Below are positions 29,898 to 39,141 of a DNA stretch of 64,000 nucleotides, in pieces. Under the pieces are notes generated by a model. It was given only the letters and a program-made list of their open reading frames with translations, did not search any database and was not told where the DNA came from. The stretch's first letter is position 1; every line of letters begins with the position of its first letter. The position numbers were made by a program, and so were the translations under genes. The DNA is from Caldimonas mangrovi (GTDB lineage: Bacteria; Pseudomonadota; Gammaproteobacteria; Burkholderiales; Burkholderiaceae_C): positions 248,001 through 312,000 of the forward strand of contig NZ_JAMKFE010000001.1 of NCBI RefSeq assembly GCF_023721835.1. Reading direction: 5' to 3'.

Positions 29898-30128
29898 CGC
29901 CCAACGACGGGCTCGAGCCGAGGTGCGGGGAACTCTCGCGGCAAATCGGGGACTACCTCGGGGATCTGGTCTTTGCCGGATTTCGTTACTACGGTTACCG
30001 GTTATGCGCGTGCCGCACAACGGCGAGCGATCGAGGGCGCGGGATGATGGCTTCTTTTGCCCATGCCGCGACAATACGATGGTCGTCGCGGTTTGCGGCC
30101 CCTGCCTAGGAAGGATGCAAGAAGGTCA

Positions 30129-31406
30129 ATGAACAACTGGTCCCGTCGTAGCTTTCTGTCCATGCCCGCTGCCCTGGCGGCAGGTCCCGCGCTGGCGCAG
30201 TTCCGTGTCGACATCTCCGGTGTCGGCGCCACGCAGTTTCCGATCGCGATCGCGCCTTTCCGCGGCGAGGCGGGGTGGACCCAGCAGGTGTCGACCATCG
30301 TTCGCGCCGACCTGGAGCGCAGTGGCCAGTTCCGCGGCATCGACGTGCGCGACGCCGCGCTCGACGAAGCCGCGCGGCCGGTGCCCCAGGATTGGCGCAG
30401 TCGCGGTGCCGACGCACTGGTGGCCGGCAGCCTCAGCAAGCTGGCCGACGGCCGCGTGGACGTACGCTTCAAGCTGTGGGATACCGTGCGGGGACAAGAC
30501 CTGGGAGGCCAGGCTTACGCAGTGGTCGAAGCCGACCTGCGTCTCGTGGCTCACCGCATCGCCGACTACATCTACGAGAAGCTGACCGGCGAGAAAGGCG
30601 TGTTCGCGACGCGCATCGCCTACGTCACGCAGGCTGCCAAGCGCCACACGCTGTGGGTCTCCGATTCCGACGGCGAAGGGGCGCAAGTGGCGCTCGCCAG
30701 CGCCGAGCCCATCATCTCGCCCGCCTGGTCTCCGAATGGCAACGAGCTGGCCTACGTCTCGTTCGAGACCAAGAAGGCCGTCGTCTATTCGCAGGACATC
30801 GCCACCGGGCAACGCCGGCCGCTCGCCGCGTACAAGGGTTCGAACAGTGCGCCGGCGTGGTCGCCTGACGGCCGGCAGTTGGCGGTGGTGCTGACGCGTG
30901 ACGGCCTGTCTCAGATCTACACGATGAGCGCCAGTGCCGAGAACCTGCGCCGCCTGACGACCAGCTCCGGTATCGACACCGAGCCGGTCTTCACGGCCGA
31001 CGGCAGCTCCATCTACTTCGTCAGCGACCGTGGAGGGTCGCCGCAGATCTATCGCATGCCCGCAGCTGGCGGCGCGCCGCAGCGCGTGACCTTCAGCGGC
31101 AGCTACAACATCAGCCCCGCGATCAGTCCGGATGGCCGCTGGATGGCCTACGTGACGCGCAACGCCGGCGGCCAATTCCGCTTGCAGCTGATGGAGCTGT
31201 CGTCCGGCACCATCACGTCGATCTCCGAGACCAACGACGACGAAAGCCCGAGCTTCGCTCCCAACGGCCGGTTGATCCTCTACGCCACCCGCTCACAGGG
31301 CCGCAACGTGTTGATGACCACCACGCTCGATGGCAAGATCAAAGCCACCTTGCTGTCCAACCGCGGCGATGTCCTGGAACCGGTCTGGGGACCTTTTTCG
31401 CGCTGA
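30129..31406 (+). CDS. tolB: Tol-Pal system beta-propeller protein TolB
   Basis: 425 residues, periplasmic. The N-terminal domain (about 25-165) is followed by a six-bladed propeller with repeated SPAWSPNGNELAYVS / APAWSPDGRQLAVV / SPAISPDGRWMAYVT blades. TolB binds Pal and links the Tol motor to the outer membrane during constriction. The signal peptide begins NWSRRSFLSM, close to the twin-arginine consensus, and ends ALAQF, so Tat export is possible. tolQRA are not upstream here; 231 bases without a convincing gene (29898-30128) precede it. The ATG at 30129 is the only one that gives the signal peptide. Confidence 0.96.
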   Translation: MNNWSRRSFLSMPAALAAGPALAQFRVDISGVGATQFPIAIAPFRGEAGWTQQVSTIVRADLERSGQFRGIDVRDAALDEAARPVPQDWRSRGADALVAGSLSKLADGRVDVRFKLWDTVRGQDLGGQAYAVVEADLRLVAHRIADYIYEKLTGEKGVFATRIAYVTQAAKRHTLWVSDSDGEGAQVALASAEPIISPAWSPNGNELAYVSFETKKAVVYSQDIATGQRRPLAAYKGSNSAPAWSPDGRQLAVVLTRDGLSQIYTMSASAENLRRLTTSSGIDTEPVFTADGSSIYFVSDRGGSPQIYRMPAAGGAPQRVTFSGSYNISPAISPDGRWMAYVTRNAGGQFRLQLMELSSGTITSISETNDDESPSFAPNGRLILYATRSQGRNVLMTTTLDGKIKATLLSNRGDVLEPVWGPFSR

Positions 31407-31510
31407 ACGGGTCTGACTCGTTGTTCCGGCCCGTCCGATCTGACGAGCGGGCCTTGTCCACCCGGCGCGGCCATGGGGCACGCGCCTCGTTCTTCACAGG
31501 AGAAATCGTC

Positions 31511-32056
31511 ATGAAATTTCGCACTGCCTCCTCCATGCTGGTGGCCGCATGCATGCTCGCGGTACTGGCGGGCTGCGGGTCCAGCGTGAAACTCGATGAG
31601 ACGCCGGTCGAGAGCCGTACCGGCACACCGGTCGGTCAGGTCGGCGCCCAGGGCGGCCGCACCTCCCAGTCGCAGGTGTCGCCGGTGGATCTCTCTGCCC
31701 AGCAGAACCCGAACGGTGCGGCCGGCCAGTTGGCCCGGGTCGTCTACTTCGACTTCGACAGCTATGTCGTGAAGGACGAATATGCACCGACGATCGCGTC
31801 GTACGCGCGGTCGCTGGCCGGCAATGCTCAACGCCGCTTGACGATCGAGGGTCACGCCGACGACCGCGGTGGCCGCGAGTACAACCTTGCGCTGGGTCAG
31901 AAGCGCGCCGAGGCGGTGCGCAAGTCGCTCGAACTGCTTGGAGTGAAGGAAAACCAGATGGAAGCGGTGAGCTACGGCGAGGAGCGCCCCGCGATGCAGG
32001 GCGCCAGCGAGGAAGCCTGGGCCAAAAACCGCCGTGCCGAACTGAACCTGCGCTGA
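31511..32056 (+). CDS. pal: Peptidoglycan-associated lipoprotein Pal
   Basis: 181 residues. The signal peptide has the lipobox LAGC (Cys about 22), predicting an outer-membrane lipoprotein. The OmpA-like C-terminal domain has VVYFDFDSYVVKDEY, the peptidoglycan-binding IEGHADDRGGREYNLALGQKRA, and closes with NRRAELNL. It anchors the outer membrane to the cell wall and partners TolB. The common HCDERG core reads HADDRGG here. A GGAG site is upstream; it lies 104 bases after tolB and 10 bases before cpoB. Confidence 0.97.
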   Translation: MKFRTASSMLVAACMLAVLAGCGSSVKLDETPVESRTGTPVGQVGAQGGRTSQSQVSPVDLSAQQNPNGAAGQLARVVYFDFDSYVVKDEYAPTIASYARSLAGNAQRRLTIEGHADDRGGREYNLALGQKRAEAVRKSLELLGVKENQMEAVSYGEERPAMQGASEEAWAKNRRAELNLR

Positions 32057-32066
32057 GCGGAATCCG

Positions 32067-32855
32067 ATGAAGTACCTCCTACATGGCAGCCGGCTGCGTG
32101 CCGCCGTTCGCCTGGCACTGCTGGCATTGACGTTCGCCGTCACCGCGCCGGCTCATGCGCTGTTCGGCGACGACGAGGCACGCAAGGCAATTCTCGACCT
32201 GCGCCAGAAGGTCGACCAGGCCCATGAACAGCATCGTGCCGAGCAGGCGCGCATGGCCGAGCAGCTCGACGTGCTGCGCCGCAGCCTGCTCGACCTGAAC
32301 AACCAGCTCGAGCAGATGCGCGGTGAACTCGCGCGCATGCGGGGCCAGGACGAGGAGGTGGCTCGACAGCTCTCCGAGATGCAGCGCCGGCAGACCGATC
32401 TTTCGCAAGGCATCGACGAGCGCATCCGCCAGATCGAGCCGCAGAAGACGGTCGTCGACGGCAAGGAGTTTCTGGCCCGTCCTGACGAAAAGCGCGACTA
32501 CGAGGCGGCGCTGGACCTGTTCCGCAAGGGCGAGTTCTCTGAAGCCGCGGCGGCCTTCTCGTCGTTCCAGCGACGCTATCCCGGCAGCGGCTACAACGAG
32601 GCCATCCTGTACTGGCTCGGCAACGCCCAGTACGGCAAACGCGACTACAAGGACGCGATGGCGTCGTTCCGCAATCTGGTAGCGCTGGCGCCCGCGCATC
32701 CGCGCGCGCCCGAGGCGCTGCTGTCCATCGCGATGTGCCAGATCGAACTGAAGGATCGTCCCGGCGCCCGCAAGACGCTGGAGGAGCTGATCAAGACGCA
32801 TCCGCAGAGCGAGGCCGCGGCCGAGGCCAAGGAGCGGCTCGCATCGTTGCGCTGA
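32067..32855 (+). CDS. cpoB: Cell division coordinator CpoB (YbgF)
   Basis: 262 residues. A signal peptide (about 1-32, ending AHALF) exports it to the periplasm. The coiled-coil trimerisation region (about 40-125) is rich in heptads (EQLDVLRRSLLDLNNQLEQMRGELARM). The C-terminal TPR domain (about 140-260) contains YEAALDLFRKGEFSEAAAAF, YNEAILYWLGNAQYGKRDYKDAM and MCQIELKDRPGARKTLEELI. CpoB links PBP1B with the Tol system during septal cell-wall synthesis. It directly follows pal, completing the tolB-pal-cpoB unit. Confidence 0.95.
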   Translation: MKYLLHGSRLRAAVRLALLALTFAVTAPAHALFGDDEARKAILDLRQKVDQAHEQHRAEQARMAEQLDVLRRSLLDLNNQLEQMRGELARMRGQDEEVARQLSEMQRRQTDLSQGIDERIRQIEPQKTVVDGKEFLARPDEKRDYEAALDLFRKGEFSEAAAAFSSFQRRYPGSGYNEAILYWLGNAQYGKRDYKDAMASFRNLVALAPAHPRAPEALLSIAMCQIELKDRPGARKTLEELIKTHPQSEAAAEAKERLASLR

Positions 32856-32911
32856 AGCAGGCGCGACCCCACGCCGGCGCGGCTTTGGTCCGCCTCTTAC
32901 AATTCGACGCC

Positions 32912-34027
32912 ATGCCGGACGTCGATCTCTCCTCCGTCGCAGCCCAGGTCCTCTGGGCTGCTTTTGCTTTGTCGGTCGCTTTTGGGGCGATTGCGCAGCG
33001 CACGCACTTCTGCACGATGGGCGCGGTGTCCGACATCGTCAACATGGGCGACTGGACACGCATGCGCATGTGGGTCATGGCGATGGGCGTCGCCATCGTC
33101 GGTTTCAACGCGATGGTCGGCCTGGGATGGGTCGACGCGTCCGAGACGCTGTACGGCGGGCCCCGCCTGATCTGGCTGTCGGCGCTGGTTGGCGGCTTCC
33201 TGTTCGGCGCCGGCATGGTGCTCGGCTCGGGCTGCGGGAGCAAGACGCTGATCCGCATCGGTGGCGGCAACTTGAAGTCGCTGGTCGTCTTCATCACGTT
33301 AGGGCTGGCGGCCTATGCCACTCTGCGTGGCATCACGGCCGTAGCGCGCGTCAACACCGTCGACGCAGCATCGATCACGCTGGGCACCGGGCAGGATCTG
33401 CCGTCGTTGATGAGCGCGGCGACCGGCTGGTCGAAGACGACCCTCGCCTGGGTGCTCGGCTTGGGGCTCGGCGGGGCTGGCATCGCCTGGGCGCTGGCAA
33501 AGCCCGAAGGGCGCTCCGGCAACACCGTGCTGGCCGGGCTGGGCATCGGCGCGGTGATCGTGGGCGTCTGGTGGGTCTCGGGCGTGCTCGGCTATGTTGC
33601 CGAAGACCCGAATACCCTGCAGGAGGCCTTCGTCGCAACGAACTCGCAGCGCATGGAGTCGCTCAGCTTCGTCGCCCCGGTCAGCTACACGATCGACTGG
33701 CTGATCTTCTTCAGCGACACCAGCCGTGTGCTGACGTTGGGGATCGTCTCGGTCGTCGGCGTCGTCGTCGGCTCGGCACTTTATGCACTCGCTACGCGCA
33801 GCTTCCGCTGGGAAGGCTTTCGCGACGCCGAGGACACCGCCAACCACCTGATCGGCGGTGCACTGATGGGCGTGGGTGGCGTCACCGCGCTTGGCTGCAC
33901 GGTCGGGCAAGGGCTGTCGGGCATTTCGACGCTGGGATTGTCGAGCTTCATCGCGCTCGCCAGCATCATCGCCGGGGCCGTTGCGGCACTGAAGTACCAG
34001 GTATGGCGGCTCGAGCGCATGGTCTGA
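32912..34027 (+). CDS. YeeE/YedE family sulfur-compound transporter
   Basis: 371 residues with about nine or ten membrane helices. Conserved Cys-containing motifs are RTHFCTMGAVSDIV near the N-terminus, MVLGSGCGSKTLIRIGGGNLKSL, and GVTALGCTVGQGLSGIS near the C-terminus, as in YeeE/YedE (DUF395) thiosulfate channels, where these cysteines relay the sulfur anion. A TACAAT hexamer (32898-32903) lies only 8 bases before the ATG, so the message may be leaderless. It is followed after 4 bases by tcdA, another gene of sulfur-related chemistry or context. Confidence 0.92.
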   Translation: MPDVDLSSVAAQVLWAAFALSVAFGAIAQRTHFCTMGAVSDIVNMGDWTRMRMWVMAMGVAIVGFNAMVGLGWVDASETLYGGPRLIWLSALVGGFLFGAGMVLGSGCGSKTLIRIGGGNLKSLVVFITLGLAAYATLRGITAVARVNTVDAASITLGTGQDLPSLMSAATGWSKTTLAWVLGLGLGGAGIAWALAKPEGRSGNTVLAGLGIGAVIVGVWWVSGVLGYVAEDPNTLQEAFVATNSQRMESLSFVAPVSYTIDWLIFFSDTSRVLTLGIVSVVGVVVGSALYALATRSFRWEGFRDAEDTANHLIGGALMGVGGVTALGCTVGQGLSGISTLGLSSFIALASIIAGAVAALKYQVWRLERMV

Positions 34028-34031
34028 AGCC

Positions 34032-34799
34032 ATGAGCGAGCCGCAAACCGCAACGATCGCTGCTGACGACGAGCGGCGCTTCGGTGGCCTGCGCAGGCTG
34101 TACGGGACCGCCGGCTACGAGTGGATACGCGCGGCTCGCGTCGCCGTGGTCGGCGTCGGTGGCGTCGGCTCTTGGGCTGCCGAGGCGCTGGCGCGCAGCG
34201 GCGTCGCCGAATTGACGCTGATCGATCTCGACCATGTCGCCGTCTCCAACATCAACCGGCAGATCCACGCGCTGGAGCACACCCTGGGCCAGGCCAAGGT
34301 CGAGGCACTGCGCGAGCGCATCGGTGCGATCCACCCGCGATGCACCGTGCATGCCGTCGAGGAGTTCGTCGACGCGCACAACTGGCCTGCGCTGCTGCCG
34401 GCGCCTGTCGACGCCGTCATCGACTGCTGTGACCAGGTGCGCGCAAAGGCGGCGATCGCGAGCTGGGCGCTGCGCGAGGGCGTCTTTGCGGTCACGGTCG
34501 GTGCCGCGGGCGGCAAGCAGCGCGCACAGGACGTGGAGGTGGCCGACCTGTCGCAGACCACGCACGACCCGCTGCTCGCAGCGCTGCGCCAGCGCTTGCG
34601 CAAGGAGCACGGCGCCGCACGTGTCGGGGCGATCGGCCTGACATGCGTCTTCTCGCGCGAGAACATCGTGCGGCCCGCGGAAAGCTGTGATCTGGACGGC
34701 AGCCTCAACTGCCACGGCTATGGTTCGGTCGTCAGCGTGACGGCAACCTTCGGGCTCGTCGCGGCAGGTGAAGTGATGCGCCGCGTGGCAGGTGCTTGA
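34032..34799 (+). CDS. tcdA: tRNA threonylcarbamoyladenosine dehydratase
   Basis: 255 residues of the ThiF/E1-like family (formerly CsdL/YgdL). It cyclises t6A37 to ct6A in ANN-decoding tRNAs using ATP. Signs are RRFGGLRRLYG, the nucleotide-binding GVGGVGSWAAEALARSGV, LIDLDHVAVSNINRQ, and the catalytic-type Cys region VIDCCDQV. Length matches the family. It lies just upstream of two tRNA-Lys genes, which are themselves ct6A substrates in many bacteria; the tRNA promoter overlaps its stop codon. The order may be coincidence. Confidence 0.96.
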   Translation: MSEPQTATIAADDERRFGGLRRLYGTAGYEWIRAARVAVVGVGGVGSWAAEALARSGVAELTLIDLDHVAVSNINRQIHALEHTLGQAKVEALRERIGAIHPRCTVHAVEEFVDAHNWPALLPAPVDAVIDCCDQVRAKAAIASWALREGVFAVTVGAAGGKQRAQDVEVADLSQTTHDPLLAALRQRLRKEHGAARVGAIGLTCVFSRENIVRPAESCDLDGSLNCHGYGSVVSVTATFGLVAAGEVMRRVAGA

Positions 34800-34824
34800 G
34801 CAGCCTGCAGCGATTGGTTATACT
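34796..34824 (+). promoter_or_regulatory. Sigma-70 promoter of the tRNA-Lys pair
   Basis: The -35 TTGAGC (34796-34801) and -10 TATACT (34819-34824) are separated by exactly 17 bases; the first tRNA starts 13 bases later. The -35 overlaps the tcdA stop codon. Confidence 0.75.
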
Positions 34825-34836
34825 CTAAGGCTTCGC

Positions 34837-34912
34837 GGGTTGTTAGCTCAGTTGGTAGAGCAGCGGACTTTTAATCCGTTGGTCGCAGGTTCGAATCCTG
34901 CACAACCCACCA
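34837..34912 (+). tRNA. tRNA-Lys (anticodon TTT)
   Basis: 76 bases including encoded CCA. The acceptor stem GGGTTGT pairs with ACAACCC. The D-arm is TAGCTCAGTTGGTAGAGCA; the anticodon loop CTTTTAA has anticodon TTT at 34870-34872; the T-arm has GGTTCGAATCC. The discriminator is A. Confidence 0.98.
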
Positions 34913-34947
34913 AGCGCGATTCAAAATATCGCTTGGGATCCATGCGA

Positions 34948-35023
34948 GGGCTCTTAGCTCAGTTGGTAGAGCAGCGGACTCTTAATCCGTAGGTCGAGTG
35001 TTCGAGTCACTCAGGGCCCACCA
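34948..35023 (+). tRNA. tRNA-Lys (anticodon CTT)
   Basis: 76 bases including CCA. The acceptor GGGCTCT pairs with AGGGCCC (one U-G pair). The D-arm is identical to that of the preceding tRNA; the anticodon loop CTCTTAA has anticodon CTT at 34981-34983; the T-loop is TTCGAGT. It lies 35 bases after the first tRNA-Lys and is presumably co-transcribed with it. Confidence 0.96.
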
Positions 35024-35031
35024 AAACTTCG

Positions 35032-35069
35032 AAAGCCGGCTTCCTGTTTCCCCAGGAGCCGGCTTTTTC
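35032..35069 (+). terminator. Rho-independent terminator after the tRNA-Lys pair
   Basis: AAAGCCGGCTTCCTG and its complement CAGGAGCCGGCTTT form a long stem around TTTCCC, followed by a T-run. It lies 8 bases after the CCA of the second tRNA. Confidence 0.9.
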
Positions 35070-35165
35070 GTTGTCGGGTCTTGCCAGACCGGACGTGCGG
35101 CTCCAAAAGGACGAGTTCACACTTGCACTTTGACGGCGACTTGCATGAGACACAAAGGGGCAGCA

Positions 35166-35687
35166 ATGAAAGCCATGTTCTCCTCCCGCTTCTTGCCGAA
35201 ACACGCAGGCGCCGTGTTGAGCTGCGCCTTGCTGGGCGCTTGCGCGGGCTACTCACCTGGCGACCTGAAGCCGGGTACGCCGGCGACCGAGGTGATAGCG
35301 CGCATGGGCCCGCCAACGGGCGAATACCAGCGACCGGACGGATCGCGCAGGCTCGAGTTTGCGCGCGGCCCGTACGGCAAGCACACCTACATGGTCGACG
35401 TGGACACGCAAGGCCGTGTCACCGGCTGGCAACAGGTGCTGACCGAGCCCGTGTTCAATGCCATCCCTCGGGGGGCGAGCCGCGACGAGGTGCTGCAGCG
35501 GATCGGCCGGCCATCGGACCGCATGGTGATCCCCCGGCGCAATGAGCTGGTCTGGTCGTACCGCTACGAATCGCCGTTCTGCCAGTGGTTCCAGGTCAGC
35601 CTGGACCGGACGACGAACCAGGTCACCGAAACCGGCTATAACGTCGACCCGATCTGCGACGCCAACGACGACCGCAGCGATTCCTGA
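35166..35687 (+). CDS. BamE/SmpA-like lipoprotein
   Basis: 173 residues. The signal peptide ends in LGAC (Cys about 26), predicting a lipoprotein. Two similar beta-lactamase-inhibitor/BamE-like modules are visible: TPATEVIARMGPPTGEYQRPDG and ASRDEVLQRIGRPSDRMVIPRR. Each is followed by a beta segment with W/Y residues (WQQVLTEP, LVWSYRYES), resembling the SmpA/OmlA fold. It is probably an envelope lipoprotein; the specific role is unknown. Start ATG 35166 follows a GGGGCAG leader. It lies 12 bases before the ArsC-like gene. Confidence 0.82.
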   Translation: MKAMFSSRFLPKHAGAVLSCALLGACAGYSPGDLKPGTPATEVIARMGPPTGEYQRPDGSRRLEFARGPYGKHTYMVDVDTQGRVTGWQQVLTEPVFNAIPRGASRDEVLQRIGRPSDRMVIPRRNELVWSYRYESPFCQWFQVSLDRTTNQVTETGYNVDPICDANDDRSDS

Positions 35688-35699
35688 AACACCGGTCCG

Positions 35700-36050
35700 A
35701 TGATCACCGTCTACGGCATTCCGAACTGCGACACCGTCAAGAAGGCCCGGCGCTGGCTCGACGAGCGCGGCGTGGCCTACACCTTCCACGACTTCAAGAA
35801 ACAGGGCGTGCCCGAGACACGGCTCGACGCCTGGATCGAAGCGCGCGGCTGGGAGAAGCTCGTCAATCGACACGGCACGACCTGGCGCAAGCTGGACCCC
35901 TCCGCCCAGGCGGCGGTGCAGGATGCCGCCAGCGCGCGTGCCTTGATGCTGGGCCAGCCGAGCGTGATCAAGCGGCCGGTGATGGAGGCCGACGGCGAGG
36001 TGCTGGTGGGGTTTGACGAGCAGGCTTATGCGCGGGTTGCGCAGGCGTGA
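35700..36050 (+). CDS. ArsC/Spx-family reductase-like protein
   Basis: 116 residues with a thioredoxin-like fold of the ArsC family: MITVYGIPNCDTVKKARRWLDERGVAYTFHDF at the N-terminus with one Cys (Cys10), then a conserved-looking PSVIKRPVM near the C-terminus. It most resembles the YffB subgroup, which has glutathione-dependent reductase features but no proven arsenate activity. The C-terminal Cys of classical arsenate reductases is absent. It follows the BamE-like lipoprotein gene in the same direction. I would not assign arsenate resistance on this evidence. Confidence 0.88.
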   Translation: MITVYGIPNCDTVKKARRWLDERGVAYTFHDFKKQGVPETRLDAWIEARGWEKLVNRHGTTWRKLDPSAQAAVQDAASARALMLGQPSVIKRPVMEADGEVLVGFDEQAYARVAQA

Positions 36051-36078
36051 CTGGCATCGCCTTGATCGGAAGACGACC

Positions 36079-36103
36079 GGTGGGCTGGAGCCTGGAGCCC
36101 ACC
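36079..36103. repeat. Short inverted repeat (GGTGGGCT...AGCCCACC)
   Basis: Perfect 8-base arms around a 9-base spacer, in the 176-base gap between the ArsC-like gene and acnA. It looks like an intergenic palindromic element; no T-run follows. Confidence 0.5.
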
Positions 36104-36155
36104 CTACAAGCCCCGGCGCCTCGCGCACGGCTTACGCCGGCACAGCGACCACCGC

Positions 36156-36220
36156 GGATCCGGCTCTGCCGGTCCGCCAGTGGTGCCCCCTTGAGGGGGC
36201 GGCCGAAGGCCGTAGGGGGT
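36156..36220 (+). repeat. Dispersed REP-like repeat, copy A
   Basis: About 65 bases, from GGATCCGGCTC through GTCCGCCAGTGG, the near-palindrome GCCCCCTTGAGGGGGC and the small stem GGCCGAAGGCC to AGGGGGT. A roughly 90 percent identical copy (61112-61175) lies on the opposite strand just after leuD. Here it abuts the 3' end of acnA. Confidence 0.85.
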
Positions 36221-36226
36221 GATCCA

Positions 36227-38986
36227 TCAAGCCAATAGCTGACGCAGCACGAACGGCAGGATGCCGCCGTGCTTGTAGTAGTCGACCTCGATCGGCGTGT
36301 CGATGCGCAGCTTCAGCGTGACCTGCTGCTCGGTGCCGTCGGTGCGCCGGATCACCAGCGTGGCGTCCTGCTGGGGCTTGATGTCGGAGCCGACCAGAAT
36401 GTCGAACTCCTCGTCGCCCTTGATGCCGAGCGTCTCCCACGAGTCGTTGCCGAGGAACTGCAACGGCAGCACGCCCATGCCGACGAGGTTGGAGCGGTGG
36501 ATGCGTTCGAAACTGCGCGCGACCACGGCCTTGATACCGAGCAGCTGCGTGCCCTTGGCGGCCCAATCGCGCGACGAGCCGGTGCCGTATTCCTCGCCGC
36601 CGAAGATCACGGTGGGCGTGCCCTGCGCGATGTACTTCATCGCGGCGTCGTAGATGAACATCTTCTCGCCGCCCGGCTGGAACAGCGTGAGGCCGCCTTC
36701 CTCGCGCGAGCCGTCCTCGCGCGGCGGGATCATCAGGTTCTTGATGCGCACGTTGGCGAAGGTGCCTCGCATCATCACCTCATGGTTGCCACGGCGTGAG
36801 CCGTAGCTGTTGAAGTCGGCCTTGACGACGCCGTTCTCCTTGAGCCACCGGCCGGCAGGTGAGTCCTCCTTGATGGAGCCCGCAGGAGAGATGTGATCGG
36901 TGGTGATGGAATCGCCGAACAGCGCCATGGCACGCGCGCTCTTGACGCCGGCCTCGACCTGCTGCGGGGTCATCGTGAAATCCTGGAAGAACGGCGGCTC
37001 GGCAATGTAGGTCGACGCCGGCCAGTCGTAGACCTGACCCTTGACGCCCTTGATCTGCTCCCACAGCTTGCCGGGCTTGCTGGCGACCTTCTCGTAGTTT
37101 TCCTTGAAGGCCTTCGGGTTCATCGCGTACTTCATGAACTGGTAGATCTCGTCGCTCGACGGCCAGATGTCGCCGAGGTAGATGTCGCGCCCGCCCTTGC
37201 CCTTGCCGACCGGCTCGGTCATCAGGTCCTTCGTGACCGTGCCGGCGATCGCGTAGGCGACCACCAGCGGAGGCGAAGCCAGGAAGTTCGCCTTGATGTT
37301 GGGGTGGATGCGCGCCTCGAAGTTGCGGTTGCCCGACAGCACGGCGGCGCAGACCAGGTCGTTCCTGTAGATGACTTCGTTGAACTCGGACGCCAGGTCG
37401 CCGGCGTTGCCGATGCACGTGGTGCAGCCATAGGCCGCCACGTTGAAGCCCAGTTTCTCGAGATAGGGCAGCAGGCCCGCCTTCTCGAGGTACTCGGTCA
37501 CGATGCGCGACCCGGGCGCCAGCGAGGTCTTGATGTGCGGTTTGACCTTCAGCCCGGCCTCGACGGCCTTCTTGGCCAGGATGCCGGCCGCCAGCAGGAC
37601 GCCCGGGTTGGAGGTGTTGGTACACGACGTGATCGCGGCGATCAGCACGTCCCCGTTGCGAATGTCGATGCCGTTCGCCGCCGGGAAGACCTGGTCCAGC
37701 TTGTCGGCAGGCTGATTGAAGCCGTTCTCGGCCGTCGGCTTGCTGAACAGCTCGGTGAAGCTCTCCTTCAGATGGCCGATCTCGATGCGGTCCTGCGGGC
37801 GCTTCGGCCCCGCCAGGCTGGGGGCGACCGTGCCGAGGTCGAGCTTGACGACCTTGGTGTAGTTCAATTCGCCGGGGCCCGGCACGCCGAACAACTGCTG
37901 CGCCTTGAAGTAGGCCTCGAAGGCCTCGATTTCCTGCTTGGTGCGACCCGTGCCGCGGAAGTACTCGATGGTTTTCTCGTCGACCGGAAAAAAGCCCATC
38001 GTCGCGCCGTATTCGGGGGCCATGTTGGCGATCGTGGCGCGGTCGGGCAGCGCCAAGGTGCGCGTGCCGTCGCCGAAGAATTCGACGAACTTGCCGACCA
38101 CCTTCTCGCGTCGCAGGATCTCGGTCACCGTGAGCACCAGGTCGGTGGCGGTGACGCCTTCGCGCAACGCGCCGCTCAGCTCGAAACCGACCACGTCCGG
38201 GGTCAGGAAGTACACCGGCTGGCCCAGCATGCCGGCCTCGGCCTCGATGCCGCCCACGCCCCAGCCGACCACGCCGATGCCGTTGATCATCGTGGTGTGG
38301 CTGTCGGTGCCGACCAGCGTGTCGGGGTAGTGGATCTTGTCCGCGCCCTTGTGCACGCCTCGTGCCAGGTACTCGAGGTTGACCTGGTGCACGATGCCGA
38401 AGCCGGGAGGCACGACGCCGAAGGTGTCGAAGGCCTGCATGCCCCACTTCATGAACTCGTAGCGCTCCTGGTTGCGTTGGAACTCGAGCTTCATGTTCAG
38501 GTCGAGCGCCTTCTTGCTGCCGTAGTGGTCGACCATCACCGAGTGGTCGACGACCAGGTCCACCGGCACGAGGGGTTCGATGGTCTTGGGATTCTTGCCG
38601 GTCTTGGCGGCCACGGAGCGCATCGCGGCCAGGTCGGCCAGCAACGGCACCCCGGTGAAGTCCTGCAGCACGACGCGCGCCACGACGAAGGGAATCTCGT
38701 CGACCCGCTCGGCGACGGGTTGCCAGTTGGCCAGCTGGGCAACGTGTTCGGGCGTGACCTTCTGGCCATCGCAGTTGCGCAGCACGCTCTCGAGCACGAT
38801 GCGGATGGACACCGGCAGCCTGGCGATGTTGGGGTACTGCTTCGCGAGTTCGGGCAGCGAGAAGAATCTGCCTTCCTTGCCCGAGGCCGTCGTGAAGGTC
38901 TTCAGGGTCTTGGCGTAGGCGTGCGGGCGGGCGGGAGCGGCGGCGGTGGCTTTGTTCGGGGCTTTCTTCAGAGCGGCATCGGCCAT
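36227..38986 (-). CDS. acnA: Aconitate hydratase A
   Basis: 919 residues, somewhat longer than E. coli AcnA (891) because of an Ala/Lys/Pro-rich N-terminal extension of about 25 residues. It isomerises citrate and isocitrate. The [4Fe-4S] ligand motifs are SCTNTSNP and GCTTCIGN. Substrate residues lie in VGTDSHTTM and in the swivel domain [18 protein letters not shown]. The AcnA/IRP architecture (domains 1-3 then swivel at the C-terminus) is clear. Start ATG 38986 is preceded by GGAGTTCACCC. It is the only gene of the island with its own unit next to the DUF72 gene; a REP-like repeat follows its stop. Confidence 0.97.
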   Translation of the reverse strand: MADAALKKAPNKATAAAPARPHAYAKTLKTFTTASGKEGRFFSLPELAKQYPNIARLPVSIRIVLESVLRNCDGQKVTPEHVAQLANWQPVAERVDEIPFVVARVVLQDFTGVPLLADLAAMRSVAAKTGKNPKTIEPLVPVDLVVDHSVMVDHYGSKKALDLNMKLEFQRNQERYEFMKWGMQAFDTFGVVPPGFGIVHQVNLEYLARGVHKGADKIHYPDTLVGTDSHTTMINGIGVVGWGVGGIEAEAGMLGQPVYFLTPDVVGFELSGALREGVTATDLVLTVTEILRREKVVGKFVEFFGDGTRTLALPDRATIANMAPEYGATMGFFPVDEKTIEYFRGTGRTKQEIEAFEAYFKAQQLFGVPGPGELNYTKVVKLDLGTVAPSLAGPKRPQDRIEIGHLKESFTELFSKPTAENGFNQPADKLDQVFPAANGIDIRNGDVLIAAITSCTNTSNPGVLLAAGILAKKAVEAGLKVKPHIKTSLAPGSRIVTEYLEKAGLLPYLEKLGFNVAAYGCTTCIGNAGDLASEFNEVIYRNDLVCAAVLSGNRNFEARIHPNIKANFLASPPLVVAYAIAGTVTKDLMTEPVGKGKGGRDIYLGDIWPSSDEIYQFMKYAMNPKAFKENYEKVASKPGKLWEQIKGVKGQVYDWPASTYIAEPPFFQDFTMTPQQVEAGVKSARAMALFGDSITTDHISPAGSIKEDSPAGRWLKENGVVKADFNSYGSRRGNHEVMMRGTFANVRIKNLMIPPREDGSREEGGLTLFQPGGEKMFIYDAAMKYIAQGTPTVIFGGEEYGTGSSRDWAAKGTQLLGIKAVVARSFERIHRSNLVGMGVLPLQFLGNDSWETLGIKGDEEFDILVGSDIKPQQDATLVIRRTDGTEQQVTLKLRIDTPIEVDYYKHGGILPFVLRQLLA

Positions 38987-39141
38987 GGGTGAACTCCGTG
39001 TGCTTTGTGGGGCGTGTGTGGGGAGAAAGGTCGTGACGATTGTCGCAGTTTGAGCCGGTGCGACAAGGCGCCCCCCGGGTCTGCGCATGGCCGTTACGCC
39101 GTGTGGCAGAAGGCCCCGCGGCTCTCGCTATCCTGCGGTCC

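Noticed and set aside
35700-36050. Arsenate reductase function for the ArsC-like protein
   Set aside because: The C-terminal catalytic Cys pattern is missing and there is no ars gene nearby.
36893-38992. Long plus-strand open frame opposite acnA
   Set aside because: Antisense of a clear aconitase; no homology features, composition artefact.
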